DNA of 64,000 nt from Carpediemonas membranifera (lineage: Eukaryota; Fornicata). The stretch lies in contig JAHDYR010000025.1 in assembly GCA_019828565.1 (NCBI GenBank), forward strand, positions 806,001 to 870,000. The letters are read 5' to 3'. This document shows positions 40,743 through 50,360 of the stretch, piece after piece. Both the position numbers and the translations under genes were made by a program. Positions within the stretch are counted from its first letter, which is position 1, and every line of letters begins with the position of its first letter. Under the pieces are notes generated by a model. It searched no databases, was not told the origin of the DNA, and saw nothing but the letters and a program-made list of their open reading frames with translations.

Positions 40743-42346
40743 GCCAATGGAGACAAGAAGACGCGAGAGGCGCTGAGCACTGCCCGTAGACTCTCAATTA
40801 CTGCTACGAGCAGCATCGCAGGCGACATCCCCTCGCTCATTGCCTGCGCGTACCAGCGTCACTTCGACGAGCAAATGCCGCTCTTATCTCGGATGCTGAA
40901 CGCATTCAGGAGGTTTATCCACAATCATACAACCACAGACGCGCCGCAAGATGGCCAGGATCTCGAATCCCTCCTCGACCGCGCCCGCTCGATCCTCACC
41001 AGCGGCCCCCCGCTGTCCATGAACGTCGAGCTCGCGGACGGCGAGGAGCTCCCGGTCGCCATGCACACGCTGAACCAGGGCGCGGTGTGGGCGTGTCTTA
41101 TGGGTGGCGGAGCCAACCCCGACCTCGAGGACAGGGTGCTGGACGAGGCTCGAGAGAAGTGGCCAGACGCAACCGATTTGCATAACAAGATCCGCAAGGC
41201 TCTCGCCCCCGAGGCCAAGTGCCTCTGGTTCCTCTGCCGCAAGTTCTTCTTCACGCTGAACGTCGCCGAGAAGGACGGTGAGAGATATCAGTGCAGCTGT
41301 AGTGGATACTACCACCACCACATGTACATGGGCCGACTCTTCATGTTCGACACTACCAAGCACACCGCCCTCACCAGGGCCAGGACGCCCAGGGCCCTCG
41401 AGGTCTACAGCGACTGGTTCACCCACATCGCCAGGACCCCCAAGGGTCTGTGGGGCTGGGGCGCTTGCTACAATGGTCAGCTGGGGTTCAAGTCATCTGG
41501 GTTCGTCGACCCGACCCGCCTCACCTTCCCCAACTGCCCCAAGGTCGCCGAGCTCGAGGCCAGCCTGCCCCCTTGGGAGAAGCACAGGGTGGTGACCGGT
41601 GTGTCGCTGATAAGAGCTCGAACGTTCATCTTCACTCCGGTCGGCACTGTCATGACTGGTGATGATTCAACATGGTATGTTGGCCCAGTCGAGCGGGAGA
41701 ACAGCCACCTCTTCCACCCAGTCGCCGTGCCGTATGGCTTTGTCCCAGATCACATCATGCATGCATGGAACACTGTTATCCTCTCCATGGGCGATCGACG
41801 AATGATCAGCGGATGGAACTTCTGTGGCCGGCTGGGACACGGGCACGAGAACGAGATGACTGGCTTCGAGGAGCTGCCCTTCAGGGTCGACCGGATACCA
41901 AGCATTGGGAATTACTGCAGCATCTTCCTCAGCGGCCGCCAGCTGCTGTTCGCCGGCCAAGTTCTCCCTCATATCGCCCAGTCGGGCCTGCTGCCTGGAT
42001 ACAGCGAGGATGGTGTGTGCCTCACGCTGACGCCGTTCCGGTTCCGAGAGAGGGTCAAGGGACTTCTGGGAGTTGTTTTACGATACTCTCATCTGGGTCA
42101 CTGAGGGCGAGACTAACCTGTGCGTCGATGATGGCCTGTACAGCGTGCCCTTTGAGGGCGACGGCATTTGGCAAAAGAGAAGCAAATGGCAGCTGGGTCC
42201 TCTCATTCTGCGACCCCACCGGCCAGTGGTTCGAGGTGGTCAGAGTGTCAGATGGGGTTTCTGAGCTGGTCGAGTGTGTGGCGCCCAAATGGACCTGGGA
42301 TATCATCCCTGTCGACCCGTGGACTCCGGACGAAACGGGTGTCTGA
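40743..42346 (+). pseudogene. RCC1-like family, broken mosaic copy F
   Basis: The N-terminal homology to copy E (NGDKKTREAL and GDIPSLIACAYQRHFDEQ) starts at about 40746 with no ATG. The first in-frame ATG is at 40875 (MPLLSRMLN), giving a 409-codon frame. Compared with copy E, 51 bases are lost in frame between two CCTCCTCG repeats near 40970. Near 42075 a frameshift ends the frame (RYSHLGH, stop), and a second shift near 42165-42175 is needed to reach the C-terminal DPTGQWFEVV and the stop at 42346. Sequence alternates between B-like and E-like blocks. Lost start plus at least two frameshifts make it a pseudogene. Confidence 0.75.
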
Positions 42347-42691
42347 ATGAGCCTTCAAAAGCTGGAGCGGGGGCGACTGAAGCGTGGTTGGCATAAATGA
42401 ACTCATCAAATCCCAGTCACCGGCACTCGTCGAGAGCCCTAAAAATAGTTACCCTTGCTTGGCCATGCATGCCTTCATTTATGTACACGATCATTTATAC
42501 AACATCATACGGCAGGCCGGGACCAACCGTTTCTCCGGGTGGTGTCACCCAGGGAATGCTTCATGATCAAGCAGCACCTCTGAAAATCCACCGCCATACA
42601 GCCGCTGACCACTGTAAAGCCTTAGCAGCCAGGAGTGATACCCACCTCGCATTCCCATAACTATAAATGGACAGTTTATGCTACATCGCCT
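42347..42691. other. Intergenic region, no gene seen
   Basis: This is 345 bases between broken copy F and the convergent GTPase-like gene. It has an 87-codon plus-strand frame from 42397 with no protein-like features. A TTTATGTACACGATCAT string near 42478 also occurs at the 3' end of the DUF4241-like gene (about 10855). I see nothing else. Confidence 0.4.
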
Positions 42692-44092
42692 CTATTTGAC
42701 CCCCAGTGATGCGTAGGCCGGCGTCGCCTTAAGCAGCCTTCTCTTGATCCTCTTCTCCAGCACCCTGTACCGTGTCACCTCAGTCTGCATGCTGGCGAGC
42801 ACTTTAAGGCGCGTCTTCGAGGACCGAAGCGGATCCTTCTCCAAAAGCCCGGCAAACTCATCAATACACGTCAGCCCGTCCTCAATGCTCGACACATGCG
42901 CCATCATATCCACTGTAACATGCCCCAGCTCCAGGAACGCCTGCTCGTATGCCACGAGGCTCGCCTTAATTCCGCCCTCGATCGCCTGGACGTGGCGGTG
43001 GATCTTGGCCGCGTCCTCGATGTAAAAGAGGCAGATCTCCGTGCTGTTCACCATTTGGTCCGTCTCGCGGCAAAGCTCGGCGATCATGCGAGCTTCGTTC
43101 GAGGAAAAGTCGACATCAACGGATAAGACAGTGTGCAAGCGGGTCTTCACAGCCGAGTCGAGCGCGGACAAGGCGGTGATGAGAGAGTCGTGGTCTGTGA
43201 GATTATCAAGATCTATTCCAGATTCACTCAAGATTGACTCAATCTCGGTAAATTTTCCGGGAATCCAAGAGTGGTTGTCAGAGCCCGAGTCGCACACGAG
43301 TCGGTACACGCGGTTCCGCTGGGTCCAGTATAGCGAGTCGCTGGTCGATGCCAGCTCTATATCAATCAGCTCCTTTCGAATCCTCGAGATCTCCTCCATA
43401 TCGTCTGTTTCATGGATTGTCTCCACGAAGCTGAGGTACTTCCTTGCGCATTCAATGACTCTATTCCACTCGATCACCTTGACAGTGTCCTTGACGACGA
43501 GCTCGGTTTCCTCCGTCTCGGCGTCCAAGAGCGCCATGATTGTCTGCCAGGCGGACTCAATTCCCACCCCTGTTGCTGATGAGACCACACAGAAGTCTGC
43601 GAACTGTCTGGCCCTACAGAACCCCTGGACTTGGGTGACGTTCTCCGACATTTGAAAGGAGCAAAAGTCAGAGGCAGTCGGGTCGGCCTCGGCGTGGGTG
43701 ATGACGAGAAGCCGCGGGGCGTCGCACTTGAGGGCGTTCACGCGCCGCATGGTTTCGTTCAGGCTGGCGCCGAGGTCTACGCGGCCATCGGAAACGGCAA
43801 TGACAAGCGCGGCATCCGCACAGTGTTGGCTGTATTGGTAGAGGCTAAGATGGTGATCGCGAAGAACATGGAAGAATATGTCTCCAGCCTTCTTGATCGT
43901 CTCTCGATGGTCTAGTTCATTGAAGTGCTTCTCGTTCCAGGCATCATCCGCACAACCGCTCATTGTACAGAGCGCATCTGCGAGATCTATCTTTCCAGCT
44001 TCAATGGAGCCTACGATTACTACTTTCTTCGGTCTGGTGCAAGCATTTGGACTTGCCATGCGATGATTGCTGCGCAGTTTAAGGAAATGCAT
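42692..44092 (-). CDS. Degenerate Ras/Rab-like GTPase with helical C-terminal region
   Basis: The product is 466 residues from 44092; an inner ATG at 44059 (MASPNACTRPKK) is equally likely. Residues about 20-195 follow the small-GTPase layout: a beta strand plus P-loop-like KKVVIVGSIEAGKIDLADAL, then ALVIAVSDGRVDLGASL, LLVITHAEADP where NKxD is expected, and CVVSSATGVGIESAW for the SAK region. The P-loop Ser/Thr is Ile and NKxD is THAE, so guanine binding is probably weak or lost. Residues about 200-466 are helical with no recognised family. It is head-to-head with the VPS9-domain gene, which would act on Rab5-type GTPases; a functional link is inference. Confidence 0.65.
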   Translation of the reverse strand: MHFLKLRSNHRMASPNACTRPKKVVIVGSIEAGKIDLADALCTMSGCADDAWNEKHFNELDHRETIKKAGDIFFHVLRDHHLSLYQYSQHCADAALVIAVSDGRVDLGASLNETMRRVNALKCDAPRLLVITHAEADPTASDFCSFQMSENVTQVQGFCRARQFADFCVVSSATGVGIESAWQTIMALLDAETEETELVVKDTVKVIEWNRVIECARKYLSFVETIHETDDMEEISRIRKELIDIELASTSDSLYWTQRNRVYRLVCDSGSDNHSWIPGKFTEIESILSESGIDLDNLTDHDSLITALSALDSAVKTRLHTVLSVDVDFSSNEARMIAELCRETDQMVNSTEICLFYIEDAAKIHRHVQAIEGGIKASLVAYEQAFLELGHVTVDMMAHVSSIEDGLTCIDEFAGLLEKDPLRSSKTRLKVLASMQTEVTRYRVLEKRIKRRLLKATPAYASLGVK

Positions 44093-44221
44093 GAAGAATG
44101 GAGAATGCTAGTAAAGACGATCGTTAGTCTGCGCCAGACACTGCTGTTCCCCTTTTGTGATACTTGATGGTTTTGCCAGATTTGGCTCTCAGCAGCTGAA
44201 CCTGTCGTTTAGCGGAGGTTC

Positions 44222-45673
44222 ATGGCGGACGACAACGTATTCTATCAGCACATACGAGCTGGGAAGAACAAATCCAATTTCTTTGATGTGGCTGCCGCAA
44301 ACAGACTCACAATCTTTATTCCGACGAACCAGTCGCTTTCAGACATGTACGGCCTACCTGCGAAGAAGCTGGACAAGAGTATGATCAGGGATCACATCTT
44401 CAAGCCCTCACCCGTTGTTAAGAACCACCTTATTTCCCTTAGCGGCAAGGAGATTGCCCTGGACCTCGACGCAGGCCTCGTTCACCGTCTCAAGGGCTGG
44501 TTCCGAAGCGAAGACATCACCATCAAGAGCGAGGTGACCAACTATAACGGCAATTTCGATGCGTACATGGTCTACACCATCTCGGAGCCTCTCAGTGTCC
44601 CCAAGAGCTTCCAGAAGAAGCGAAAGGAGGTCGCCCCCGCCCTGCTCGACATTGCCCAGACGCCCGAGGAATACACCGCGCTGCTGAAGGACACGGTTGG
44701 GTCACCTGCCCTCGCGGCCCTTGAGAAGGACCTCGCGATGTTCCGTCGTGGCTACCTGATCGACTCAAGCCACCTGGACGACGCAAAGGAGACGCTAGCC
44801 GATATTGTAGACAGGGCAGTGCAGCGCATCGTGCAAACCTGCCCCGCCTTTGTGTCGTGCCAGGTTGACGCCAAGAGGCTCGCCACGCTCCGTCAGGCCG
44901 TTGTGCACATCACACTTGCCAAGGTGCGGCCGGACATCATCACCAAGCTGGGCGTGGCGTTCGTTACTGAGAAGGGGGCGTATGCCGCTGCCTGCCGGTC
45001 GTTCAGGGTGTCTCATCCCACAAGGCCCGAGCAGGCAAAGGAGATGGGTCTGCCGGAAACCATATGCCGGCAACTCGGAATGCCGGAATTTGAACTTATC
45101 GGGAAAACCCTGACTGCTTCAATTGCCGAGGCCGACACCCCCGGCCAGATCGCCCAGGCGACTATGCACGCCACGGACCGGGCCCTCGCCCTGATTGAAA
45201 CGGACGAGCCCGTTACTGCTGACAGCATGATCCCGCTCACCGCAGTCCTGCTGCTCCAGGGCGACCTAGACACCACAGCCGCACTGAGTCTTGTCAATAT
45301 ACTGTATGCCAGGCACTTTAACATCGGGGGCGACGGGACGACTCAGTATAGAGTCACGACTCTGGAAGCGGCAGCCAAGCACATCATGGGCCGCGAGCTG
45401 GCGGAGGGAGAGTCTCTAGGTTACTTTGGAAGCCCACCACTCGCGGGTAGAGGCAGCTTGGACGCAGCCGGAGTGAACAGCGCTGGGACAAGCAACAACA
45501 CCAGCCCGACCACGGCGCCGGTGGCTAGGGTCCATGAGGTGCTCCGACTAGCGGAGTCGGACTCTGAGGAGGAGGAAACGGCCCCTAAGCCTGTGAGCCA
45601 TGTACCGAGGCGACCTGGGAGGGGAAGGGGCCTCCCCCCGGCGATCATCAAGATGAATAGAGAACGATATTAA
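44222..45673 (+). CDS. VPS9-domain Rab5-type guanine nucleotide exchange factor
   Basis: The product has 483 residues from the first ATG after a short divergent promoter region. Residues about 155-395 are a VPS9-like helical domain. Its signature comes late: TADSMIPLTAVLLLQ matches the (A/S)DDLIPLL stretch, followed by LVNILYARHFNIGGDGTTQY and TTLEAAAKHI, matching the usual xxFIxxF...GExxYxxTxxxAAxxFI. VPS9 proteins activate Rab5-family GTPases on endosomes. The first 110 residues contain RLTIFIPTNQSLSDM and a following helix resembling a fasciclin module, but this is weak. The C-terminal 80 residues are disordered, with an acidic LAESDSEEEE patch and a basic PRRPGRGRG tail. Confidence 0.75.
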   Translation: MADDNVFYQHIRAGKNKSNFFDVAAANRLTIFIPTNQSLSDMYGLPAKKLDKSMIRDHIFKPSPVVKNHLISLSGKEIALDLDAGLVHRLKGWFRSEDITIKSEVTNYNGNFDAYMVYTISEPLSVPKSFQKKRKEVAPALLDIAQTPEEYTALLKDTVGSPALAALEKDLAMFRRGYLIDSSHLDDAKETLADIVDRAVQRIVQTCPAFVSCQVDAKRLATLRQAVVHITLAKVRPDIITKLGVAFVTEKGAYAAACRSFRVSHPTRPEQAKEMGLPETICRQLGMPEFELIGKTLTASIAEADTPGQIAQATMHATDRALALIETDEPVTADSMIPLTAVLLLQGDLDTTAALSLVNILYARHFNIGGDGTTQYRVTTLEAAAKHIMGRELAEGESLGYFGSPPLAGRGSLDAAGVNSAGTSNNTSPTTAPVARVHEVLRLAESDSEEEETAPKPVSHVPRRPGRGRGLPPAIIKMNRERY

Positions 45674-45754
45674 TAGGTAGTACATAAAACGCATGCCGGA
45701 GTTTTAATATAAATTATGACAGGCGTTTTTTTGGCTAAAATGCATAATACCGAC

Positions 45755-46870
45755 TCATCCCGACGTCACACCGTCCTCCGCCCCCTTTTCATCCGTCCCC
45801 TCGCCGTACAGGGCCGCACATGCGGTTACACCGTCCAGCACGAGGCCCCACACCTTGCCCTCCAGCCGGGCCGTGGCAGCATGGAGAGTATGCAGCGCAG
45901 CGAGCACGGCGGCGTGGGTGAAGCCGTGCTTGGCGGCGTGCATCACTAGCTTGTTGTATATGACGTCGAAGATCCACTGGAGTGCGTCCGGAGAGCATAT
46001 CTCCTCTGCGACGGCCATCAGTCCCCGGGCGATCACCCTGGCCATGGTGTGTCGTTCGTCCTCAGCGTCGCCCAGTATACCACAGAGCTGGTGGCCCAAC
46101 GAGTCCTCTGAGTACTTTCGCAGGATATGCTGAACCTCCAGTGTGAAAGAAGTTGAAAGATGCAGACTTGTAGGCGAGCACCACTGGATAAGAGTCTCGG
46201 TCGCACTGTCGAGCGGGCAGAAGGGCATGTCCGTCCGCACGGTGGAGCTCATCATCTCAGGCTGCGGCACCGTGCTCGTCTCGATCCTGTGGTGCATGCT
46301 TACGAGGAGACGGAGGAACATGCGGGCGTGGGGTGTGGGGAGGAGGTACTGCTGGCATATTCGGGTCACTATGGGCATCGGGTCCTCTTGTCTGGTTAGC
46401 TGGTGCATGGAGCGGAGGTTACTGAGCTGACGGACTGTGGACTTCAAGTGAGTGTGGCATTTGTCTGCGACATCGGGGGCAGTGTCCTTGCGGAGGAGGC
46501 AGGAGGTCTTGCGGCCGTACATCTCCCACCAGATGACTTCGTCGATGTTGAAGTAGGTCTCTAAGTAGATGGGAAGGGACGATTGCTTGAAGGGGAATGT
46601 TGTTTGGACGAAAAGTGATGAGGGGGTCGAGAGATACTCCGCGAAATGGTCAAATAGGGTGTATTGGATGCGAATATGTTTCATTAGTTGCGGTAGGAGA
46701 TCATGTAGGTCCGTGGCTTCGTCGTGGTTGTACTTGTCACGCGTAAGCAGGTGTTGGGCTGCGTCAGCAACGTCAAAGCCCCGAATCCACATCATCCAAA
46801 CCTTATCGTCTATCTCTGGCTCATCAGAGACGATCAGACATGTCTCTTCCTGGATCTCTTGGCGAGGCAT
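45755..46870 (-). CDS. Unrecognised helical protein
   Basis: The product has 371 residues from ATG at 46870. It is predicted almost entirely alpha-helical and is rich in His, Leu, Met and Thr, with a distinctive centre (YFNIDEVIWWEMYGRKTSC) and amphipathic helices toward the C-terminus (AVLAALHTLHAATARLEG). There is no signal peptide, membrane span or known motif. It is convergent with the VPS9 gene and head-to-head with the short coiled-coil gene at 47044. A trafficking or cytoskeletal adaptor role is possible but unsupported. Confidence 0.7.
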   Translation of the reverse strand: MPRQEIQEETCLIVSDEPEIDDKVWMMWIRGFDVADAAQHLLTRDKYNHDEATDLHDLLPQLMKHIRIQYTLFDHFAEYLSTPSSLFVQTTFPFKQSSLPIYLETYFNIDEVIWWEMYGRKTSCLLRKDTAPDVADKCHTHLKSTVRQLSNLRSMHQLTRQEDPMPIVTRICQQYLLPTPHARMFLRLLVSMHHRIETSTVPQPEMMSSTVRTDMPFCPLDSATETLIQWCSPTSLHLSTSFTLEVQHILRKYSEDSLGHQLCGILGDAEDERHTMARVIARGLMAVAEEICSPDALQWIFDVIYNKLVMHAAKHGFTHAAVLAALHTLHAATARLEGKVWGLVLDGVTACAALYGEGTDEKGAEDGVTSG

Positions 46871-47043
46871 GGCGACTGACGCCTGAATTAATCAGAGCGG
46901 TTTGGAAGAAATGATCGTGATTTTCGACCTCAGTTGGGTATCAATGCACAAAATGCTGCTTTTTGGCGTCCTAAAATTGTCTGGGGACGATCCCGCAGAA
47001 TAAGCCAAACGACGCGCATTTCGACAATTACTGCAGATAGGCA

Positions 47044-47589
47044 ATGAGCGAGTCGGAAATCAAGCGTTTGGAAGAATCTGCTGAGAAACTTGTGGAATTG
47101 GAGAAGAAGCTCAGCGCAGAAGCTGCCAAGAAGAAGACAATGCTGGAAAAGATCAATGCTGCAGAGAAAGAACGCGCTACACTCCAGCGTGAGTCCGAAC
47201 ACATCACAAAGTCGTTGGATTCATTGCATGGCGAAATTAAGAACTGCGAGAACCAAAGCATGCGCCTGGAAGACGTCCTGAACGATACCGTCAAGCGTAT
47301 AGAGCACGAAGAGCGGATCATCGGTGACCTCGAGCGTGAGTTCAATGGTAACCGTGAGGAGACGCGCTTCATCAACGCCGAGATCGCCAAGGAGAAGGAG
47401 GCAGTCGCTCAGCTCCGCACTGTCGCCGATGAGGGCGGTACCGAGTGCGCGGCAATGGCCTTGGCGCGAGAGGAACTACTTGCGGAACTCCAGAGGGCGG
47501 ATAAGGTCATTGAGAAGCTGAAGGCGGAGGGTGCTGGGATGAAGTTGCAGGTCGACACCATCAGTGCTGCTACGAGGATGAACAAGTGA
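47044..47589 (+). CDS. Short coiled-coil protein
   Basis: The product has 181 residues. Residues about 1-115 and 130-175 are continuous heptads (IKRLEESAEKLVELEKKL, then RIEHEERIIGDLEREF), with a short break near TVADEGGTECA. Codon use and a clear ATG context (GGCAATGAGC) support coding. It has no tail or other domain, so it could be a flagellar or basal-body coiled coil or a subunit of a tethering complex. No family is recognised. Confidence 0.75.
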   Translation: MSESEIKRLEESAEKLVELEKKLSAEAAKKKTMLEKINAAEKERATLQRESEHITKSLDSLHGEIKNCENQSMRLEDVLNDTVKRIEHEERIIGDLEREFNGNREETRFINAEIAKEKEAVAQLRTVADEGGTECAAMALAREELLAELQRADKVIEKLKAEGAGMKLQVDTISAATRMNK

Positions 47590-47731
47590 GATGGGGTGTA
47601 CTATAGGTATGTATTAACGTAAATGGGGAGAGCCGCGTGGTTTGAGGTTGATTGTGTCACATTTGATTCGGTCGTCGTTGGTCAGCTTGCGAGAAGCATC
47701 CGCGTCTGTCGAATAAGCGAGAAACACAACA

Positions 47732-49039
47732 ATGGCTCATCTTGAATGCTCTGTATGTGGTAAGAAGTTCGAACTCTCCTACCTCACTGAAGGTCACTAC
47801 GTCTGCGACGTTGACGAGGCCAATCTGAACTTCATCCATGATTACGAGGCCATCGCCAAGGATGTGCGCGAAAACGGCCTCAACCGCGAACAAAAGAACA
47901 ACATGTTCCGCTATTCCGCCTTCCTTCCCGTCGATTCTTCCAAGCTCGCCGAGCGCGCCCCCGCCGTCCCCGTGGGCGGCACCCCCCTCGTCAGCGCCCC
48001 CCGCCTCGCTAAGGAGCTCGGCATCCCCTCCTGCAACCTTTGGCTGAAGGACGACAGCAAGAACCCCACAGGCTCGCTCAAGGACCGCGCCTCTTCTCTC
48101 CTCGTCGTCAGGATGCAGGAGGACGGCGCCCCCGTCATCACCACGGCGTCTACCGGTAACGCCGGGGCCGCCCTTGCCGGCATGTGCGCCTCGACCCCCG
48201 TCCGCCAGAAGGCGTACATCTTTGTGCCTAAAACTGCCCCTGCCGCTAAGATTGCCCAGTTGCAGATCTTCGGCGCCGAGGTAATCCTTGTTGACGGCAC
48301 CTACGACGACGCATTCGCGCTGTGCCTTGAGGCGTCCAGCAAGCACGGCTGGTATTGCCGCAACACCGGCTACAACGCCTACACCGCCGAGGGCAAGAAG
48401 ACCGTCTCTCTGGAGATGTGCGAGCAGCTTGCCCACGGCGGGCAGTTCGGCTGCGTCCACCATGCGCAGTTCGTGGCGCCCGACTACGTTGCCGTTAGTG
48501 TGGGCGACGGTAACATCATCACAGGCGTATACAAGGGCCTCCGCGACCTGTACAAGGCTGGCCTCATTGAGAAGATGCCCAAGCTCGTTGGAGTCAACTC
48601 CGACAAGTCCAACTGGTGCGCCACGGCCTGGAAGAAGAACCTCACCCCAGCCGAGATGCTCACCATGGAGCCCGTCGAGGCCAACACCCGCGCCGACTCC
48701 ATCTCCGCAGGGATCGCCAGGGACGGCATCAACGCCGTGCAGGCCATCCGGGACACCCAGGGCTGCTTCGTCGAGGTCGACGACGACTCGATCCTGGCCC
48801 ACATCAAGACCGTCTCCCAGGCGACCGGCGTCTTCCCTGAGCCCGCCGCCGCCTGTGCCGCTGCTGGGATCACCAAGCTGGCGTCCAAGGGCTACTTTGA
48901 GGGTGGGTCGACCGTGGTGGCTGTGATGACGGGGACGGGCATCAAGGACATCCCCGCCGCAGTGTCAGTGTGTGGCGAGCCGTTCGTGCTCAAGCGGAGG
49001 GAGGACGGGCAGTTCCACCTCGAGGACTTCATGCAGTAA
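47732..49039 (+). CDS. thrC: Threonine synthase, PLP-dependent
   Basis: The product has 435 residues, within the usual range. The enzyme makes threonine from O-phosphohomoserine. An N-terminal zinc-ribbon-like piece (ECSVCGKKFE, then YVCD) precedes the fold type II PLP domain. The PLP lysine lies in NPTGSLKDRASSLL near residue 118, and the phosphate-binding loop is TTASTGNAGAALAG. ERAPAVPVGGTPLV is the usual entry to the domain. A related cysteate synthase or threonine dehydratase is less likely given the zinc-ribbon and length. The gene has no intron and begins ACAACAATGGC. No other threonine-pathway gene is in the window. Confidence 0.9.
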   Translation: MAHLECSVCGKKFELSYLTEGHYVCDVDEANLNFIHDYEAIAKDVRENGLNREQKNNMFRYSAFLPVDSSKLAERAPAVPVGGTPLVSAPRLAKELGIPSCNLWLKDDSKNPTGSLKDRASSLLVVRMQEDGAPVITTASTGNAGAALAGMCASTPVRQKAYIFVPKTAPAAKIAQLQIFGAEVILVDGTYDDAFALCLEASSKHGWYCRNTGYNAYTAEGKKTVSLEMCEQLAHGGQFGCVHHAQFVAPDYVAVSVGDGNIITGVYKGLRDLYKAGLIEKMPKLVGVNSDKSNWCATAWKKNLTPAEMLTMEPVEANTRADSISAGIARDGINAVQAIRDTQGCFVEVDDDSILAHIKTVSQATGVFPEPAAACAAAGITKLASKGYFEGGSTVVAVMTGTGIKDIPAAVSVCGEPFVLKRREDGQFHLEDFMQ

Positions 49040-49041
49040 AC
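49035..49041 (+). terminator. AGTAAAC candidate poly(A) signal, threonine synthase
   Basis: AGTAAAC overlaps the TAA stop of the threonine synthase gene (the stop is the TAA within it). Confidence 0.5.
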
Positions 49042-49254
49042 ACGTTTACTAGGGGAGCGCGTGGGTGGTGGTAGAAATGGAAGAAGAAGAAACTTCGACT
49101 TCTTCAGAACTAGGCTGGTCGACCAAAAGCTCCCACGATGGGACTACTTGCCTGCTAATGCCCAGCCTCCAGCATTATCGAGAGTGATCACACTTGTGTC
49201 AAGATCTCAAAATCCTCTAGATCTTGACTCGAATGAAGTTCTCATTCCCAACCA

Positions 49255-49861
49255 ATGAAGGTATTCTGTCTTCTGGCCATTATCGCCGTGGTTTTCGCCC
49301 AGCAAGAGTTCATTTTCGGTGTTACGAAGCTTGAGCTCATCGATCCTGCGGCTAACAGCGTCTCTGGCACTGATATCTGGCATTTCATCCTCGGTGTCGT
49401 CGAAGGCTTCGGCTCTGAGCTTCTTCCCAACATGAAGGACTGCCTTGAGTCCAGCATCGATACCATGTTCGTTTATGAGGCCTGTTTGCTGTTGTTTGAG
49501 GTATCTCAACACCCAACATGGCGATGGCCCCTTGATACACTCACACAGGAACGATTTCATCCGTGCTTACAACGACCTCGTCGCCAACAACCCCCGGCAG
49601 TTCGCTCTCGACTGCGCCGAGGGCCTCCAGGCGATTTACGACGCCATCGACGCCTGCGGCTCGACCGAGGATGCCATTGAGGAGACCGCCGAGCTTCTCT
49701 CTTCCGGCGGGCTGTCGATCGTCTACCACGCCGGCGTATCCCTCGTCCTGCACGGCGTCGACATCTACCACTGGGTCAAGGACTGCTACGAGAACTTCGA
49801 GGAGAAGAACTGGCTCGACGCCGGCCGCGACATCGGTGACATCATCGGCGTTCTTGTGTAA
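49255..49861 (+). CDS. Small secreted protein, two exons (paralog 1)
   Basis: Exons 49255-49466 and 49549-49861 join to give 174 residues. The start MKVFCLLAIIAVVFAQQ is a typical cleavable signal peptide. The mature part shares its whole layout with the neighbour at 50361: EFIFGVTKLEL, FILGVVEGFGSELL, then four conserved cysteines (KDCLESS, ALDCAEG, DACGSTED, VKDCYEN) and the ending GRDIGDIIGVLV. The cysteines could form two disulfides. I do not recognise the family; a lumenal or secreted role is inferred. The exon junction gives exact alignment with the intronless paralog. Confidence 0.8.
49467..49548 (+). other. Spliceosomal intron (82 nt) in secreted-protein gene
   Basis: The intron begins GTTCGTTTATG and ends ACACTCACACAG. 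It splits an ATG codon (phase 2). Removal turns CLESSIDTM plus NDFIRAYNDL into one segment that aligns residue for residue with CLSDSYEALNYFIDGYNEL of the neighbouring paralog. Confidence 0.9.
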
Positions 49862-49883
49862 ATGACTGTCGTCCTTGGCTGGC
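49596..49883 (+). repeat. Inverted repeat 2, left arm (exon 2 of paralog 1)
   Basis: These 288 bases appear identical by eye to the reverse complement of 53104-53391. The segment starts within exon 2 at the Gln-Phe-Ala-Leu codons and runs 22 bases past the stop. Confidence 0.85.
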
Positions 49884-50360
49884 AGATCCTCAGTCCCTTG
49901 TCGCAGTGAATCTCACTCAACCCGACGGAGTCAAAGGGCATGTTCTCATATCAAATCCACTTATGCGATAAACTGGGCCTAACTCAATGGGGTCTGAGCG
50001 TTCTCCACTGGTTGGATGGGTAGCATTGCATCCAGGTTGTCAGGCCACCACGGGCGATGAAGGTCGGGAAGTCGCTTCACTATGCCGGAGGAATAGGGCT
50101 AAGCCACGATTCTTCAACACTGCCCTGTCATGCTACTTGTCACATGCTCGTCGGTTTACTGGGGCGAAGTCAGAGGCACGATCTCTCTTGTGTCATCCCT
50201 CTCTCAACTAGCAGCCACCATATCATTGTCTTCCGCATGGTGACAGACTCATCTCGACTCAGCCTGATCCGACTGAGATCTCCTTCGTACATTCTGATTC
50301 CACTCTGATCCGATTTGGTGCAGTGAATCTGGAAAATCTCACTTGCGCTTAACAAACGAA
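49884..50360. other. Intergenic region between the two secreted-protein genes
   Basis: This is 477 bases with no coding frame I can support. The last 30 bases contain AAAATCTCAC, which also occurs upstream of the inverted copy of the downstream gene (complement of about 53047-53056), so it is a candidate promoter element. The rest is missing from the inverted copy. Confidence 0.45.
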
